A DNA stretch of 64,000 bases from an uncultured Christensenella sp. GTDB lineage: Bacteria > Bacillota > Clostridia > Christensenellales > UBA3700. The stretch covers positions 124,001 to 188,000 of the forward strand of contig CAJTNA010000001.1 in assembly GCA_910577845.1 (NCBI GenBank). Direction: 5' to 3'. The first letter of the stretch is position 1; each line of letters opens with the position of its first letter. Both the position numbers and the translations under genes were made by a program. The notes beneath the pieces are model-generated. The model had not been told where the DNA came from. It made no database searches and worked only from the letters and a program-made list of their open reading frames with translations. Below are positions 34,518 to 43,582 of this stretch, in pieces.

Positions 34518-35411
34518 TTAAATATCTTTAATGTTATATCCCAATTCATTGAGCATATGTTCACTATCACGCCAATCGTCCTTAACTCTTACCCACAAAT
34601 TAAGATATATCTTGCTATCTAATAATTTTTCAATATCATATCTTGCGGATGTTCCTATCTTTTTAAGCATAGTACCGCCTTTACCAATTATAATTGGTTT
34701 ATGAGCCTTTTTCTCGCAAATAATATCCGCATCAATATCTATTAGGCTATCATCTCTTTCTTTGAACAAGTTGATATTTACCGCCACACCATATGGCACT
34801 TCCTCACCCAAAAATTTCATTGCTTTTTCTCTTATTATTTCCGCAACCATAAATCTAATAGACTTATCTGTTATCATATCTTCTGGATAAAATTGAACGC
34901 CCTCTTTTAGATTGGCAACAATTCTTTCCTTTAAAATTTCTAGTTTTTTACCATTGATTGCAGAAAGAGGAATAATACTATCAATACCCTCAATATCTTT
35001 TAGGCTATTGATATTATCAAGCACTTTTTCTTTATCAGCGATATCCATTTTGTTAATAACAACAATAAATGGTGTGCTACTTTTAGCATATTGATTTATT
35101 ATTTTTAAGTCATTTTCATCAATATTTTTTTCACCATTCAAAACATAAACAACTATATCCACACCATCTAATGCAGTTTCAACATTTTTCATCATAAATT
35201 TAGATAGTTCGTTTTTTGCTTTATGTATACCAGGAGTATCTACAAACACTGCTTGATAATCCTCACCATTCATAATGCCAATTATTTTATCACGTGTTGT
35301 TTGAGGTCGCCAAGATACAATTGCTACTTGCTCACCTACTAATGAATTTAATAATGTAGATTTTCCTACATTCGCTTTACCTATTATTGTAATAAAACCA
35401 GATTTAAACAT
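34518..35411 (-). CDS. era: Ribosome assembly GTPase Era
   Basis: Binds the 3' end of 16S rRNA during 30S maturation. G1 G-K-A-N-V-G-K-S-T, G3 D-T-P-G, G4 N-K-M-D, then a KH domain with G-K-G-G-T-M-L-K-K-I-G. The ATG at 35411 gives the usual M-F-K-S-G-F-I-T-I-I-G start and follows AAAGGA; an earlier ATG (35462) overlapping the ybeY stop adds 17 unrelated residues. About 297 aa. Confidence 0.96.
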   Translation of the reverse strand: MFKSGFITIIGKANVGKSTLLNSLVGEQVAIVSWRPQTTRDKIIGIMNGEDYQAVFVDTPGIHKAKNELSKFMMKNVETALDGVDIVVYVLNGEKNIDENDLKIINQYAKSSTPFIVVINKMDIADKEKVLDNINSLKDIEGIDSIIPLSAINGKKLEILKERIVANLKEGVQFYPEDMITDKSIRFMVAEIIREKAMKFLGEEVPYGVAVNINLFKERDDSLIDIDADIICEKKAHKPIIIGKGGTMLKKIGTSARYDIEKLLDSKIYLNLWVRVKDDWRDSEHMLNELGYNIKDI

Positions 35412-35458
35412 ATTATTCCTTTTAATTGTATTTTGCTTTAACAAATTAATATTGTCAA

Positions 35459-35935
35459 TCATTCTCTAAAAAATTGTGCTTTTTCTAAAATTTCGTCTTC
35501 TTTAGCCCTCATTACTTTACGCATATCATCCTCAATATGGTCATATCCTAACAAATGCAATAGCCCGTGAGTGATTAAAAAAGCAAGTTCTCTACATTCA
35601 CTATGCCCATATTCAACAGCTTGCTCTGACATAATTTCACGACAAATGATAATTTCGCCTATATACAAAGTTTTATCCTCTGGTGACAAAATGTCAATAT
35701 AATTTGCCTTATCAAATGGAAAAATAATTTTTTCCAAAGCTGGATAACTCAACACATCTGTAGGTTTGTCCACTTCTCTAGTCTGCATATTAAGCTCGTG
35801 AATTTGCTCTCTGCTCACCATAGATATATCTATACTAATTGCACGCTTTTTTATTCCGTGAATTTTCATAACAGTGCTGTAAACTTTTTTGATAATTTTT
35901 TCTTCCTCTTTGGAAAAATCATATAAATTAAGCAT
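35459..35935 (-). CDS. ybeY: Endoribonuclease YbeY
   Basis: Metal-dependent RNase for 16S rRNA 3' maturation and ribosome quality control. Zinc motif H-G-L-L-H-L-L-G-Y-D-H is complete. 158 aa. Sits between pgpH and era; dgkA and cdd, which separate them in Bacillus, are absent. Confidence 0.96.
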   Translation of the reverse strand: MLNLYDFSKEEEKIIKKVYSTVMKIHGIKKRAISIDISMVSREQIHELNMQTREVDKPTDVLSYPALEKIIFPFDKANYIDILSPEDKTLYIGEIIICREIMSEQAVEYGHSECRELAFLITHGLLHLLGYDHIEDDMRKVMRAKEDEILEKAQFFRE

Positions 35936-35958
35936 AGTCCCTCTTTTGTAAACACATT

Positions 35959-37443
35959 TTATTTACCTTTGTTGTAATCAATTCGTTTATGGTAAACCGC
36001 TGGTACAACCTTTGTTATTGCTTCAGATATTTTTGCTAAATCAGCAAAAGTAATACCTGAATTATCAAATTGATGGTCAGCAATTTTATCTTTAATTACA
36101 TTTTCAACTATAGATTTAAGTTCATCCATATTTGCTGTATTTCTTGACCTAGTGATAGCCTCAACAACGTCCGAAATCATAACAATTGACGCTATTTTTG
36201 AAGTTGGTTTTGGTCCCTCATACATATACAATTTGTCATTAACTTTGCCTTCAGTCAATTGTCTAGCCTTATTATGGAAATACCTAACAGTCGTTGTGCC
36301 GTGATGTTCAAGTGCTACTTTTGCAATATCTTCTGGCAATCTAGCCTTTTTCAACATATCGTAGCCTATTTTAGTGTGTGACATAATCATTTTTGCACTA
36401 TGAATAGGTATCAAATCATCGTGGGGGTTATAACCTTTTTGGTTTTCCGTGTAAAATTCTGGGGCACTTAATTTACCAATATCGTGATAAATACCGCACG
36501 CTTTAGCTAGATATGGGTTTTCACCAATTGCAATTGCACACGCCTCTGCCAAGTTTGATACAATAATGCAATGATTAAAAGTACCAGGTGCTTCATTTGA
36601 TAATCTTTGTAAGAGCGGTCTTGACAAACTACATATTTCGGCAAGTTTAAAGTTTGTCCACACATTAAATATCTGCTCATATAGCGGAATTAAAGCTGTA
36701 AAAATTATAATTGCAATAAAACCACCTAAGATAGAATAAGTATAAGACAATAAAAGATATGTTGTGTCTTTAGATACAATCATTGCAAGCAATATTATAG
36801 GCAAAGATGCTACTAAGTTTATTGCTGCTGAGCCCCATAATAATTTAAAACGTGAATAATTTCTACGGATAAGGAACATTATTAATAATACTCTTATCAT
36901 AGATACAATCAAAGATGATGTAATCTCATAGAAAGTATTGGACAAACCACCATACATACCATAATCCATTACAGAATATGAAACAAGCAAAGTCGAAATT
37001 GTTACTACCAATCCCATAAAGCCTGTCCTACCACCAATCATAATGCTCAAAATAATTGGCAAAATTGCAAGTGGTGAACAATATGGACTTATAAGATGAC
37101 TCAATAATTGACAAGCAACTATTGTAATGAACATTGTAATTCCAATAATAGAAAGCTTTTTGTAGGAATTATCTTTTGCCATATACGTATAATACTCATA
37201 AAACATAGTTATGGCAATGAAAAACACTGCCGCAATTATCAATACGTCAATCCATTTATCATATAAAACATTACTACTCCAAGTATATATCGTGGAAGCT
37301 AATACAGCTAAAAAACAGCTCATTATAATTATACAAGTAATGATAATTATATGTTGTAGCCAATCTTTATGCAAAATTTTACTTAGTTCTGCTTGGCTTA
37401 TTTTTCGTTTTTTAATCGGATACCCCGCCCTCGTTTTTGCCAT
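35959..37443 (-). CDS. pgpH: HD-domain phosphodiesterase PgpH (YqfF), lacking ectodomain
   Basis: Membrane c-di-AMP hydrolase family. About seven to eight hydrophobic helices (residues about 30-270) precede the HD domain (about 290-450) with N-H-C-I-I-V-S-N-L-A, Y-H-D-I-G-K and H-H-G-T-T-T-V. Full-length PgpH/YqfF proteins are about 700-850 aa with a large extracellular 7TMR-HDED domain between the first two helices; here only about 20 residues join them. 494 aa with a clean start, so this is a natural short form, not a frameshift. Confidence 0.9.
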   Translation of the reverse strand: MAKTRAGYPIKKRKISQAELSKILHKDWLQHIIIITCIIIMSCFLAVLASTIYTWSSNVLYDKWIDVLIIAAVFFIAITMFYEYYTYMAKDNSYKKLSIIGITMFITIVACQLLSHLISPYCSPLAILPIILSIMIGGRTGFMGLVVTISTLLVSYSVMDYGMYGGLSNTFYEITSSLIVSMIRVLLIMFLIRRNYSRFKLLWGSAAINLVASLPIILLAMIVSKDTTYLLLSYTYSILGGFIAIIIFTALIPLYEQIFNVWTNFKLAEICSLSRPLLQRLSNEAPGTFNHCIIVSNLAEACAIAIGENPYLAKACGIYHDIGKLSAPEFYTENQKGYNPHDDLIPIHSAKMIMSHTKIGYDMLKKARLPEDIAKVALEHHGTTTVRYFHNKARQLTEGKVNDKLYMYEGPKPTSKIASIVMISDVVEAITRSRNTANMDELKSIVENVIKDKIADHQFDNSGITFADLAKISEAITKVVPAVYHKRIDYNKGK

Positions 37444-38410
37444 TGTTTTCTCCTAATTTATAGAAATCATCATATGCTTTAACAATTTTCATTACTAGTT
37501 CGTGTCTTACAACATCTTTTTCGTTAAAATAATTTATTGAAATATCCTCAATTCCATTTAATATTTGGCACACTTCAACAAGTCCACTCTTTTTACCATA
37601 AGGCAAGTCAATTTGAGTAACATCACCAGTCACGACCACCTTGCTCCCCTCACCAATTCTTGTAAGGAACATTTTCATTTGTTCTCTTGTAGTGTTTTGT
37701 GCCTCATCAAGAATTATAAAAGAATTTGCAAGAGTTCTACCTCTCATATAAGCAAGCGGTGCCACTTCAATTACCCCTTTTTCCATAAGTCTGTTATAAA
37801 CTTCAATGCCAAGCATTTCAGCAAGTGCATCAAATAGCGGTTTCAAGTATGGGTCAACCTTTTGTCCCAAATCACCTGGCAAAAAGCCTAACTTTTCCCC
37901 CGCCTCTACTGCAGGTCTTGTAAGCACAATTTTCTCCACCATTTTAGCCTTGTAAGTTGCTACAGCCATTGCAACCGCAAGATATGTCTTGCCAGTTCCA
38001 GCAGGTCCAATACCAAAAGTTAAAGCATTGTTTTTTATAGCTTGCAAATAGCTTGCTTGATTTAAACTTTTCGGTTTGATAGGCTTACCTTTATTTGTAT
38101 AAGCTATAGCTTCTGTCATACTTTCAATATTGCTGTACTTTCCATCAAGCACTATGTCAGAAACTAACCTTATAGTTGTTTTGTTGATATGCTCTCCATT
38201 ATTCAATTTTTCAATCAAAGCATCTACAATCTGTTTAAGAACAACTTGTTTATCCTCATCACCAATAATTTTTAATCCTTCTGCATCTCTTGCAATTGTA
38301 AGCCCTAAAACCTTTGATAAATACTTAATATTACTATCATATTCACCAAATAACTCCCTCAATTGCTCGGCTTTGTAATCGTTAAAATTAATAATTGTAT
38401 CCTCCATCAT
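37412..38410 (-). CDS. phoH: PhoH-like ATPase
   Basis: P-loop ATPase resembling helicase domains, co-conserved with ybeY; role in RNA metabolism suspected. Walker A G-P-A-G-T-G-K-T, Walker B F-I-I-L-D-E-A-Q-N, and T-G-D-V-T-Q-I-D-L-P. Start uncertain: 38410 (M-M-E-D-T-I-I-N-F) fits family length; the reading can extend to 38443 inside yqfD. About 332 aa. Overlaps pgpH by 32 bases. Confidence 0.93.
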   Translation of the reverse strand: MMEDTIINFNDYKAEQLRELFGEYDSNIKYLSKVLGLTIARDAEGLKIIGDEDKQVVLKQIVDALIEKLNNGEHINKTTIRLVSDIVLDGKYSNIESMTEAIAYTNKGKPIKPKSLNQASYLQAIKNNALTFGIGPAGTGKTYLAVAMAVATYKAKMVEKIVLTRPAVEAGEKLGFLPGDLGQKVDPYLKPLFDALAEMLGIEVYNRLMEKGVIEVAPLAYMRGRTLANSFIILDEAQNTTREQMKMFLTRIGEGSKVVVTGDVTQIDLPYGKKSGLVEVCQILNGIEDISINYFNEKDVVRHELVMKIVKAYDDFYKLGENNGKNEGGVSD

Positions 38411-39533
38411 CCAATCTTTGTTCTGTTTCATAAAAAATATCAAGATATTTCATTCCGTCAATTTCTTTTATTTCATAGTTTTTTGCAAGAAGCTTTGCTT
38501 CCATATTCATATTTGCAATAAATTCATTTTCAAACTTATTTTTCAAATTTTCTATATATGTATTTTGAGATATCTCAACTCGTTGCAACTCAAAAAATTC
38601 ATATGTAGTTATAGTTAACGGCAAAATCCCAAAAAGCTTAACATTTGTTTTGCAAAGCTCAAAGAACTCATATGGTGAACCACCAGCCTTTAAAATTGCT
38701 AGATTATTAAAACCAATTTGGCGTTTTATCTTAGATTTACCAGTTTTAACATAAGTGTAATTTTGCTCTGGGATAACAAACCTCTTATGAGTATACACTC
38801 TACCATACACCTCACCATCAGCAACGACCTCTAATATATCGCCATTTTCTTCGCCATCAGATGGAGTGTTATCTGCAATATGGTATCCGCCAATCAAAAT
38901 ATCACCAACACGCACTCTTTCACCAACTTGAACCTCACTTGTACCAGAACGTACCATTACTCTTGTAACAATTGCATCAGTGGTAGAATATAAATTTTTT
39001 TTATCCTCTGACTGTTTAGGTGTTTCATTACTTACAACTTTTACCATTAAGGAAAAGCCTTCAAAATAGCAAGTTGCAAAACTAACTTCCTCTATGTTAG
39101 ACAAAATCAAGTTTTCAACTGCTTTCAAGTCAATTTTGTTTTTAGGAACAACTTTATTAAAATTATTCTCTTTTAATAACAACATTACTTTGTTAGAATG
39201 CACATCATTTTCACATTCCACTTTTACGTTATAGACAAATTGCGTGCTGACTATTAAAAAAGATAGACAAATAACTACTGCAATTATATAAGATAAATGT
39301 TTGTAGCTCTTTTTTAAAAGATTTTCCAAACCACTGGTGTCAACAAGCTCAAGTTCCACACTGAATAAATCAGCATATTCCTTAACTTGTTTCAAATCTT
39401 TTTGCTTTATCCAAAAAGTTGTATTGTTATCACTTATAAGATAATAAATCAAAATATTTTCATTTTTCAATTTATTAATCAATCGTGTACGATTTTGACC
39501 TTTGACCAAGACTTTAACTTTGCTAGCAATCAT
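38388..39533 (-). CDS. yqfD: Sporulation protein YqfD
   Basis: Membrane protein required for efficient sporulation. Soluble N-terminus (1-85), one membrane helix (about 87-108, I-A-V-V-I-C-L-S-F-L-I-V), then an extracytoplasmic region ending in a helical segment. The pattern V-R-S-G-T-x-E-V-x-x-G-x-x-V-x-x-G-D-I-L-I-G-G is typical of YqfD. 381 aa. Between yqfC and phoH as in Bacillus. Confidence 0.92.
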   Translation of the reverse strand: MIASKVKVLVKGQNRTRLINKLKNENILIYYLISDNNTTFWIKQKDLKQVKEYADLFSVELELVDTSGLENLLKKSYKHLSYIIAVVICLSFLIVSTQFVYNVKVECENDVHSNKVMLLLKENNFNKVVPKNKIDLKAVENLILSNIEEVSFATCYFEGFSLMVKVVSNETPKQSEDKKNLYSTTDAIVTRVMVRSGTSEVQVGERVRVGDILIGGYHIADNTPSDGEENGDILEVVADGEVYGRVYTHKRFVIPEQNYTYVKTGKSKIKRQIGFNNLAILKAGGSPYEFFELCKTNVKLFGILPLTITTYEFFELQRVEISQNTYIENLKNKFENEFIANMNMEAKLLAKNYEIKEIDGMKYLDIFYETEQRLDDGGYNY

Positions 39534-39778
39534 AAATGCACCACCTTAAAATCGCAAAGATTACCTGTTACTATTAAAAGTCCACTGCCAAGTTCACGAA
39601 TTACAAATTCAGTCCCATCAAATTCTAGCTTGTTTTTATTAGCTAGAACTTCAATATGCTCTTTACTTTGAAATATAATTGTCTTAAAGTCCTCAACAAT
39701 AAAACCGCCATTAGTGATTGTTATTTTATAATTTAATTTTTCCTTAATTGTTTTACAAATATCATCAAAATATGCCAT
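39530..39778 (-). CDS. yqfC: Sporulation protein YqfC
   Basis: 82-aa YabP/YqfC family protein, a mother-cell sporulation protein. Shows the tandem beta pattern (I-T-N-G-G-F-I-V-E-D-F-K ... F-V-I-R-E-L-G-S-G-L-L-I-V-T-G). ATG at 39778 follows GAGG by five bases. Overlaps yqfD by four bases. Confidence 0.88.
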   Translation of the reverse strand: MAYFDDICKTIKEKLNYKITITNGGFIVEDFKTIIFQSKEHIEVLANKNKLEFDGTEFVIRELGSGLLIVTGNLCDFKVVHL

Positions 39779-39795
39779 AAACACCTCGTTTGTAT

Positions 39796-39824
39796 ATTTT
39801 ATGATATAGCATAATTGATTATAC
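39796..39824 (-). promoter_or_regulatory. Candidate SigE promoter of yqfC operon
   Basis: GTATAAT, 14 bases, CATAAAAT on the minus strand, close to the mother-cell SigE consensus (ATATT-like -35 and CATACAnT -10). yqfCD are mother-cell genes in Bacillus, so the fit is sensible. The rest of 39825-40075 is empty. Confidence 0.5.
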
Positions 39825-40075
39825 GCAAAGCTTTTATAAATTACACATTAAACATATTTGATAAGCAAAACAAAAGTAAACTAATTAAATACTTATGCAA
39901 AATATTGCTATAAACCATTACCTTTTAAAATATTAGGACTTCATATTTAATACATTTTCAATCAATGTTGGGGCACGACTGCTTTTTTAATCTTATTATA
40001 CAAATCCCTTTCACTACTATTTAAAACTAGAAAAGTAGCTAAAGCACTAAATAAAATCAATAATAAATAATTATT

Positions 40076-41734
40076 TTATTCCTCGTCAGTCACATTTTGA
40101 GGTATTGTAATGTTGCTTACAATGTTATCAAACTCCGCATTCCAATCTGGTTGACCAGCATTATCACCATTATCAATAACCACAGTATTAGGTGAGTCTG
40201 GTGGAGGTGTCAAATCGTCAATATCAATTCTGTCAACACAATCATCGCCATTTGAAATAAAATCAGTAGTATTACCGCTTTTTGCAAGTTCAGCTTGCTT
40301 TTCCGCCTCAAGAGCATTCGCAACTGCAATTGCCTCATCAACAGTTTTGCTTGCTTGCTTAATATTCCTAACTTCCTCACTTGTGATAGGAGTAAATTTA
40401 ACCATACTTCCTTCCCACTTAAAGCTAATCTTTCCACACGCACCACTACGATGTTTAACAATATGTAAATCAATAATATCGTCTGTAGTACTCTCTGATA
40501 CCTTTTGTTTAATTAGGAAATAAACTTGGTCAGCGTCTTGCTCAATTGAACCAGACTCTCTCAAGTCGGACATCTTAGGGTCACCATCCTCACGTTTTTC
40601 AAGGTCACGTGAAGTTTGCGACAATGCAAGTACTGGAACATCCAATTCCTTAGCCATAATTTTCAGGCTTCTTGAAATCTCAGTAACTTCTTGTTGAATA
40701 CTCTGTCTTGAGGTGTGAGCTTTAAGCAATTGCAAGTAGTCAATTACAACTAAGTCAAGACGCTTTTTCATTTGTTTTAACCTACGGCATTTGCTCATAA
40801 TTTGCTCTGGTGTAGTATTTGCTGTATCGTCAATATAAACATTAGAGGTTTCAAGCACCTTTTTGGCTTGCCATAACCTTTTAAATTCATCAGCTGAAGC
40901 ACCAGTCATTACACTCTCGTGAGGTACGCTAGCCATTGTGAGCAAAATTCTTTGAGTAAGTTCACTTATGCTCATTTCCAAGTTGAATACAGCAACAACT
41001 TTTTCAGGCTCTTTCCTTGCTATATTACAAACGATGTTCATTGCAAAAGAGGTCTTACCACAACCAGGACGTGCTGCCAAAATTATCATTTGACCGCCTT
41101 TATAGCCGTTTGTATATTTATCAAGGTTTTTAAAGTGTGATAATTGCCCTTTGTTACTATCTGGATTAGTAAGCACATCTTCATAACCTTTCAACACTTT
41201 GTTGATTGTATCATTTACGTGTACCAAATCTTTATTTTCTTGATTATCAGATATATCAAAAATAGTCTTTTCTGCATAAGCAAGTGCCATATCTGAATCA
41301 TCACTATTATAAGTATTCTCGCTGATTTTGTTAGACGCATTAATTATTGTTCTTAACATTCCATTCTTTTTTATAATATTAAAATAATATCTGTAATTAG
41401 CAGAAGATGGAATAATATTTGTAAGTTCAGTAAGATAAGACATACCACCAACTTTTTGTAAATTATCTGTTGTTGATACTCTACCACTCTTGTCAGCAGT
41501 TTTACTTTTAATCAATTTATCAGATAACGTAATTATATCTACTGGCTTGCCTTCACGTTGCAATTCACACATTGCATTATATATCAACTTATGTGCTACA
41601 AAGTAAAAATCACTTTCTTTTAGTTCGCTTAGCACCTCAGTAGCCACAGTATCATCAATCAATATACTACCTAGCAATGATTGTTCCGCTTCATTATTAT
41701 TAGGCAAAATCTTAGGATTTTTTATTTCGCTCAT
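40076..41734 (-). CDS. dnaB: Replicative DNA helicase DnaB with long acidic tail
   Basis: Hexameric helicase of the replication fork. N-terminal primase-interaction domain (about 10-110) with N-N-x-E-A-E-Q-S-L-L-G-S-I; RecA-like core with Walker A A-A-R-P-G-C-G-K-T-S-F and V-V-I-D-Y-L-Q-L-L. The core ends near residue 445; about 110 further residues form an acidic Asp/Asn/Pro-rich tail unlike typical 440-460-aa DnaB. No intein. Overlaps pepF by four bases. Confidence 0.95.
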   Translation of the reverse strand: MSEIKNPKILPNNNEAEQSLLGSILIDDTVATEVLSELKESDFYFVAHKLIYNAMCELQREGKPVDIITLSDKLIKSKTADKSGRVSTTDNLQKVGGMSYLTELTNIIPSSANYRYYFNIIKKNGMLRTIINASNKISENTYNSDDSDMALAYAEKTIFDISDNQENKDLVHVNDTINKVLKGYEDVLTNPDSNKGQLSHFKNLDKYTNGYKGGQMIILAARPGCGKTSFAMNIVCNIARKEPEKVVAVFNLEMSISELTQRILLTMASVPHESVMTGASADEFKRLWQAKKVLETSNVYIDDTANTTPEQIMSKCRRLKQMKKRLDLVVIDYLQLLKAHTSRQSIQQEVTEISRSLKIMAKELDVPVLALSQTSRDLEKREDGDPKMSDLRESGSIEQDADQVYFLIKQKVSESTTDDIIDLHIVKHRSGACGKISFKWEGSMVKFTPITSEEVRNIKQASKTVDEAIAVANALEAEKQAELAKSGNTTDFISNGDDCVDRIDIDDLTPPPDSPNTVVIDNGDNAGQPDWNAEFDNIVSNITIPQNVTDEE

Positions 41735-43509
41735 ACTTCTCCTTTAATCATTTGTTTCAAAGTGGTTAAAGTTTCTTTAAATTCTTTAATCACTATATCA
41801 AAAGTTTTCTCATTTTCAAGGTCAACCCCTGCAACTTTTAAAATTTCAGACGGAGGCATACTACCGCCCAAACTTAAAAACTTTTTATAACTTTCCACAT
41901 TTTTGCTATCCGCCAAAATAGCATTAGCAATTACAACAGCAGATGCAATACCAGTAGCATATTTGTAGACGTAAAAACTTCTATAAAAATGTGGTATTCT
42001 TGCCCATTCATAGCAAATCAAATCACTATCAATCACATTTGAACCATAGTACTTATCATTCAATTTTTTATATTCATTACACAAATATTCCGCAGTTAAA
42101 GACTGACCACTTTCATAAGCATTGTGAGCTATCATTTCAAACTCAGCAAACTGAGTTTGTCTAAAAAATGTTGTACGGAACATATCCAAGTAATAAGAAA
42201 GTAAATATTTCTTTTCCTCACCTTGTGCATTTTTAATCATATGCTTTAAAAGCAAAATTTCATTTACAGTACTAGCTACCTCTGCAACAAAAATCTCATA
42301 TCCCGCTTTTTCATATGGTAAACTGCTATTTGAATAATAACTATGCATTGCGTGACCAAGCTCGTGTGCGATTGTAAATACATCGTGAGTAACACCAGTA
42401 TAATTCAACAATACATACGGGTGAACACCATAGCAACCCCAAGAATATGCACCGCTTCTCTTACCACTATTCTCATAAACATCAATCCACTTATCAGAAA
42501 AAGCTGAATCTAACAATTTTTGATAATCATCACCCAATGGCTTAAGTGCCTCTTTAACGATTTTTATCGCATCTTCATACTTGTAATTGTGTTCAACTTC
42601 TGTAACAATTGGAGTGTGCATATCCCACATAGCAATTGATTTTAAACCCAAAGCTTTTTTTCTTAAAATCAAATATTGGTGCAAGTATTTCACAGATTTA
42701 TTTACTGCATTAGTCAAATTTTTATAAATTATTTCTGGAACATTCTCATTATACATTGCTTTTGCAATAGCACTTTTGTAACCTCTTACTTGTGCATAAA
42801 AACAATCTTTCTTAACATTACCAGCATACAAGCAAGCAATAGTGTTAATCACTTTTTTATAAGCACTAAACATATTAACATATGCTACCTTTCTTTCCTT
42901 TCTCTGTCCAGCTTGTAAAACCATACTATATGTGCCGTGAGTTAACTTAATTTTTTCTCCATTAAAATTAACCTCACCAAAATCAACATCAACATTGTCA
43001 AACATATTAAATGCTTGGTGAAAATTATCCGAAAAAGACTTGCTATTGCTCAATATTCTTTCCTCTTTTTCAGATAGAATGTATTTTTTCTCACGAATAA
43101 CACTTTCAAAAAAACAAGAATGATTTTCAAAGTCTTTATCTGCAATAAACTCTCTCAATTTATCGTCACTAAGCTTTGTAATCTCTGGCGTAATAAAACT
43201 TGTAACTGCGGAATAGTCCACAATAAGCCTTTCTGCCCTATCAGATAAAGCTTGATATTTTGCAATAGAAGAATCCTCATCCATTTTCATTTTAGCATAA
43301 ACATAAATTCTTTCCATTTGCTCGCTTGTTTTTGAATTCATATCCAAACATTCCAAAATATCCGTCTTATTATCAAGTTTGCCAGCATACTTACCAATTT
43401 GTTCAATATTATCTTTTAACTCAGTATAAATGTTTTCCCATTCCACCTCGCTACTAATAATATCATTCAAATTCCATTTATATTTGTTATTAATTTCACT
43501 TCTTAACAT
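41731..43509 (-). CDS. pepF: Oligoendopeptidase F
   Basis: Cytoplasmic M3B zinc metallopeptidase cleaving medium-sized peptides. Zinc motif H-E-L-G-H-A-M-H-S-Y-Y-S near residue 380, preceded by T-H-D-V-F-T-I-A. 592 aa, normal. Start at 43509 follows GGAG; a GTG two codons earlier lies in that Shine-Dalgarno. Coupled to dnaB by an ATGA overlap, an unusual partner. Confidence 0.95.
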   Translation of the reverse strand: MLRSEINNKYKWNLNDIISSEVEWENIYTELKDNIEQIGKYAGKLDNKTDILECLDMNSKTSEQMERIYVYAKMKMDEDSSIAKYQALSDRAERLIVDYSAVTSFITPEITKLSDDKLREFIADKDFENHSCFFESVIREKKYILSEKEERILSNSKSFSDNFHQAFNMFDNVDVDFGEVNFNGEKIKLTHGTYSMVLQAGQRKERKVAYVNMFSAYKKVINTIACLYAGNVKKDCFYAQVRGYKSAIAKAMYNENVPEIIYKNLTNAVNKSVKYLHQYLILRKKALGLKSIAMWDMHTPIVTEVEHNYKYEDAIKIVKEALKPLGDDYQKLLDSAFSDKWIDVYENSGKRSGAYSWGCYGVHPYVLLNYTGVTHDVFTIAHELGHAMHSYYSNSSLPYEKAGYEIFVAEVASTVNEILLLKHMIKNAQGEEKKYLLSYYLDMFRTTFFRQTQFAEFEMIAHNAYESGQSLTAEYLCNEYKKLNDKYYGSNVIDSDLICYEWARIPHFYRSFYVYKYATGIASAVVIANAILADSKNVESYKKFLSLGGSMPPSEILKVAGVDLENEKTFDIVIKEFKETLTTLKQMIKGEV

Positions 43510-43582
43510 ACTCACTCCATAAATTACTTGTTGCTTAGATTTTAATTTGCACTCACATTATGCAAATTGTCTTTTGTATATA

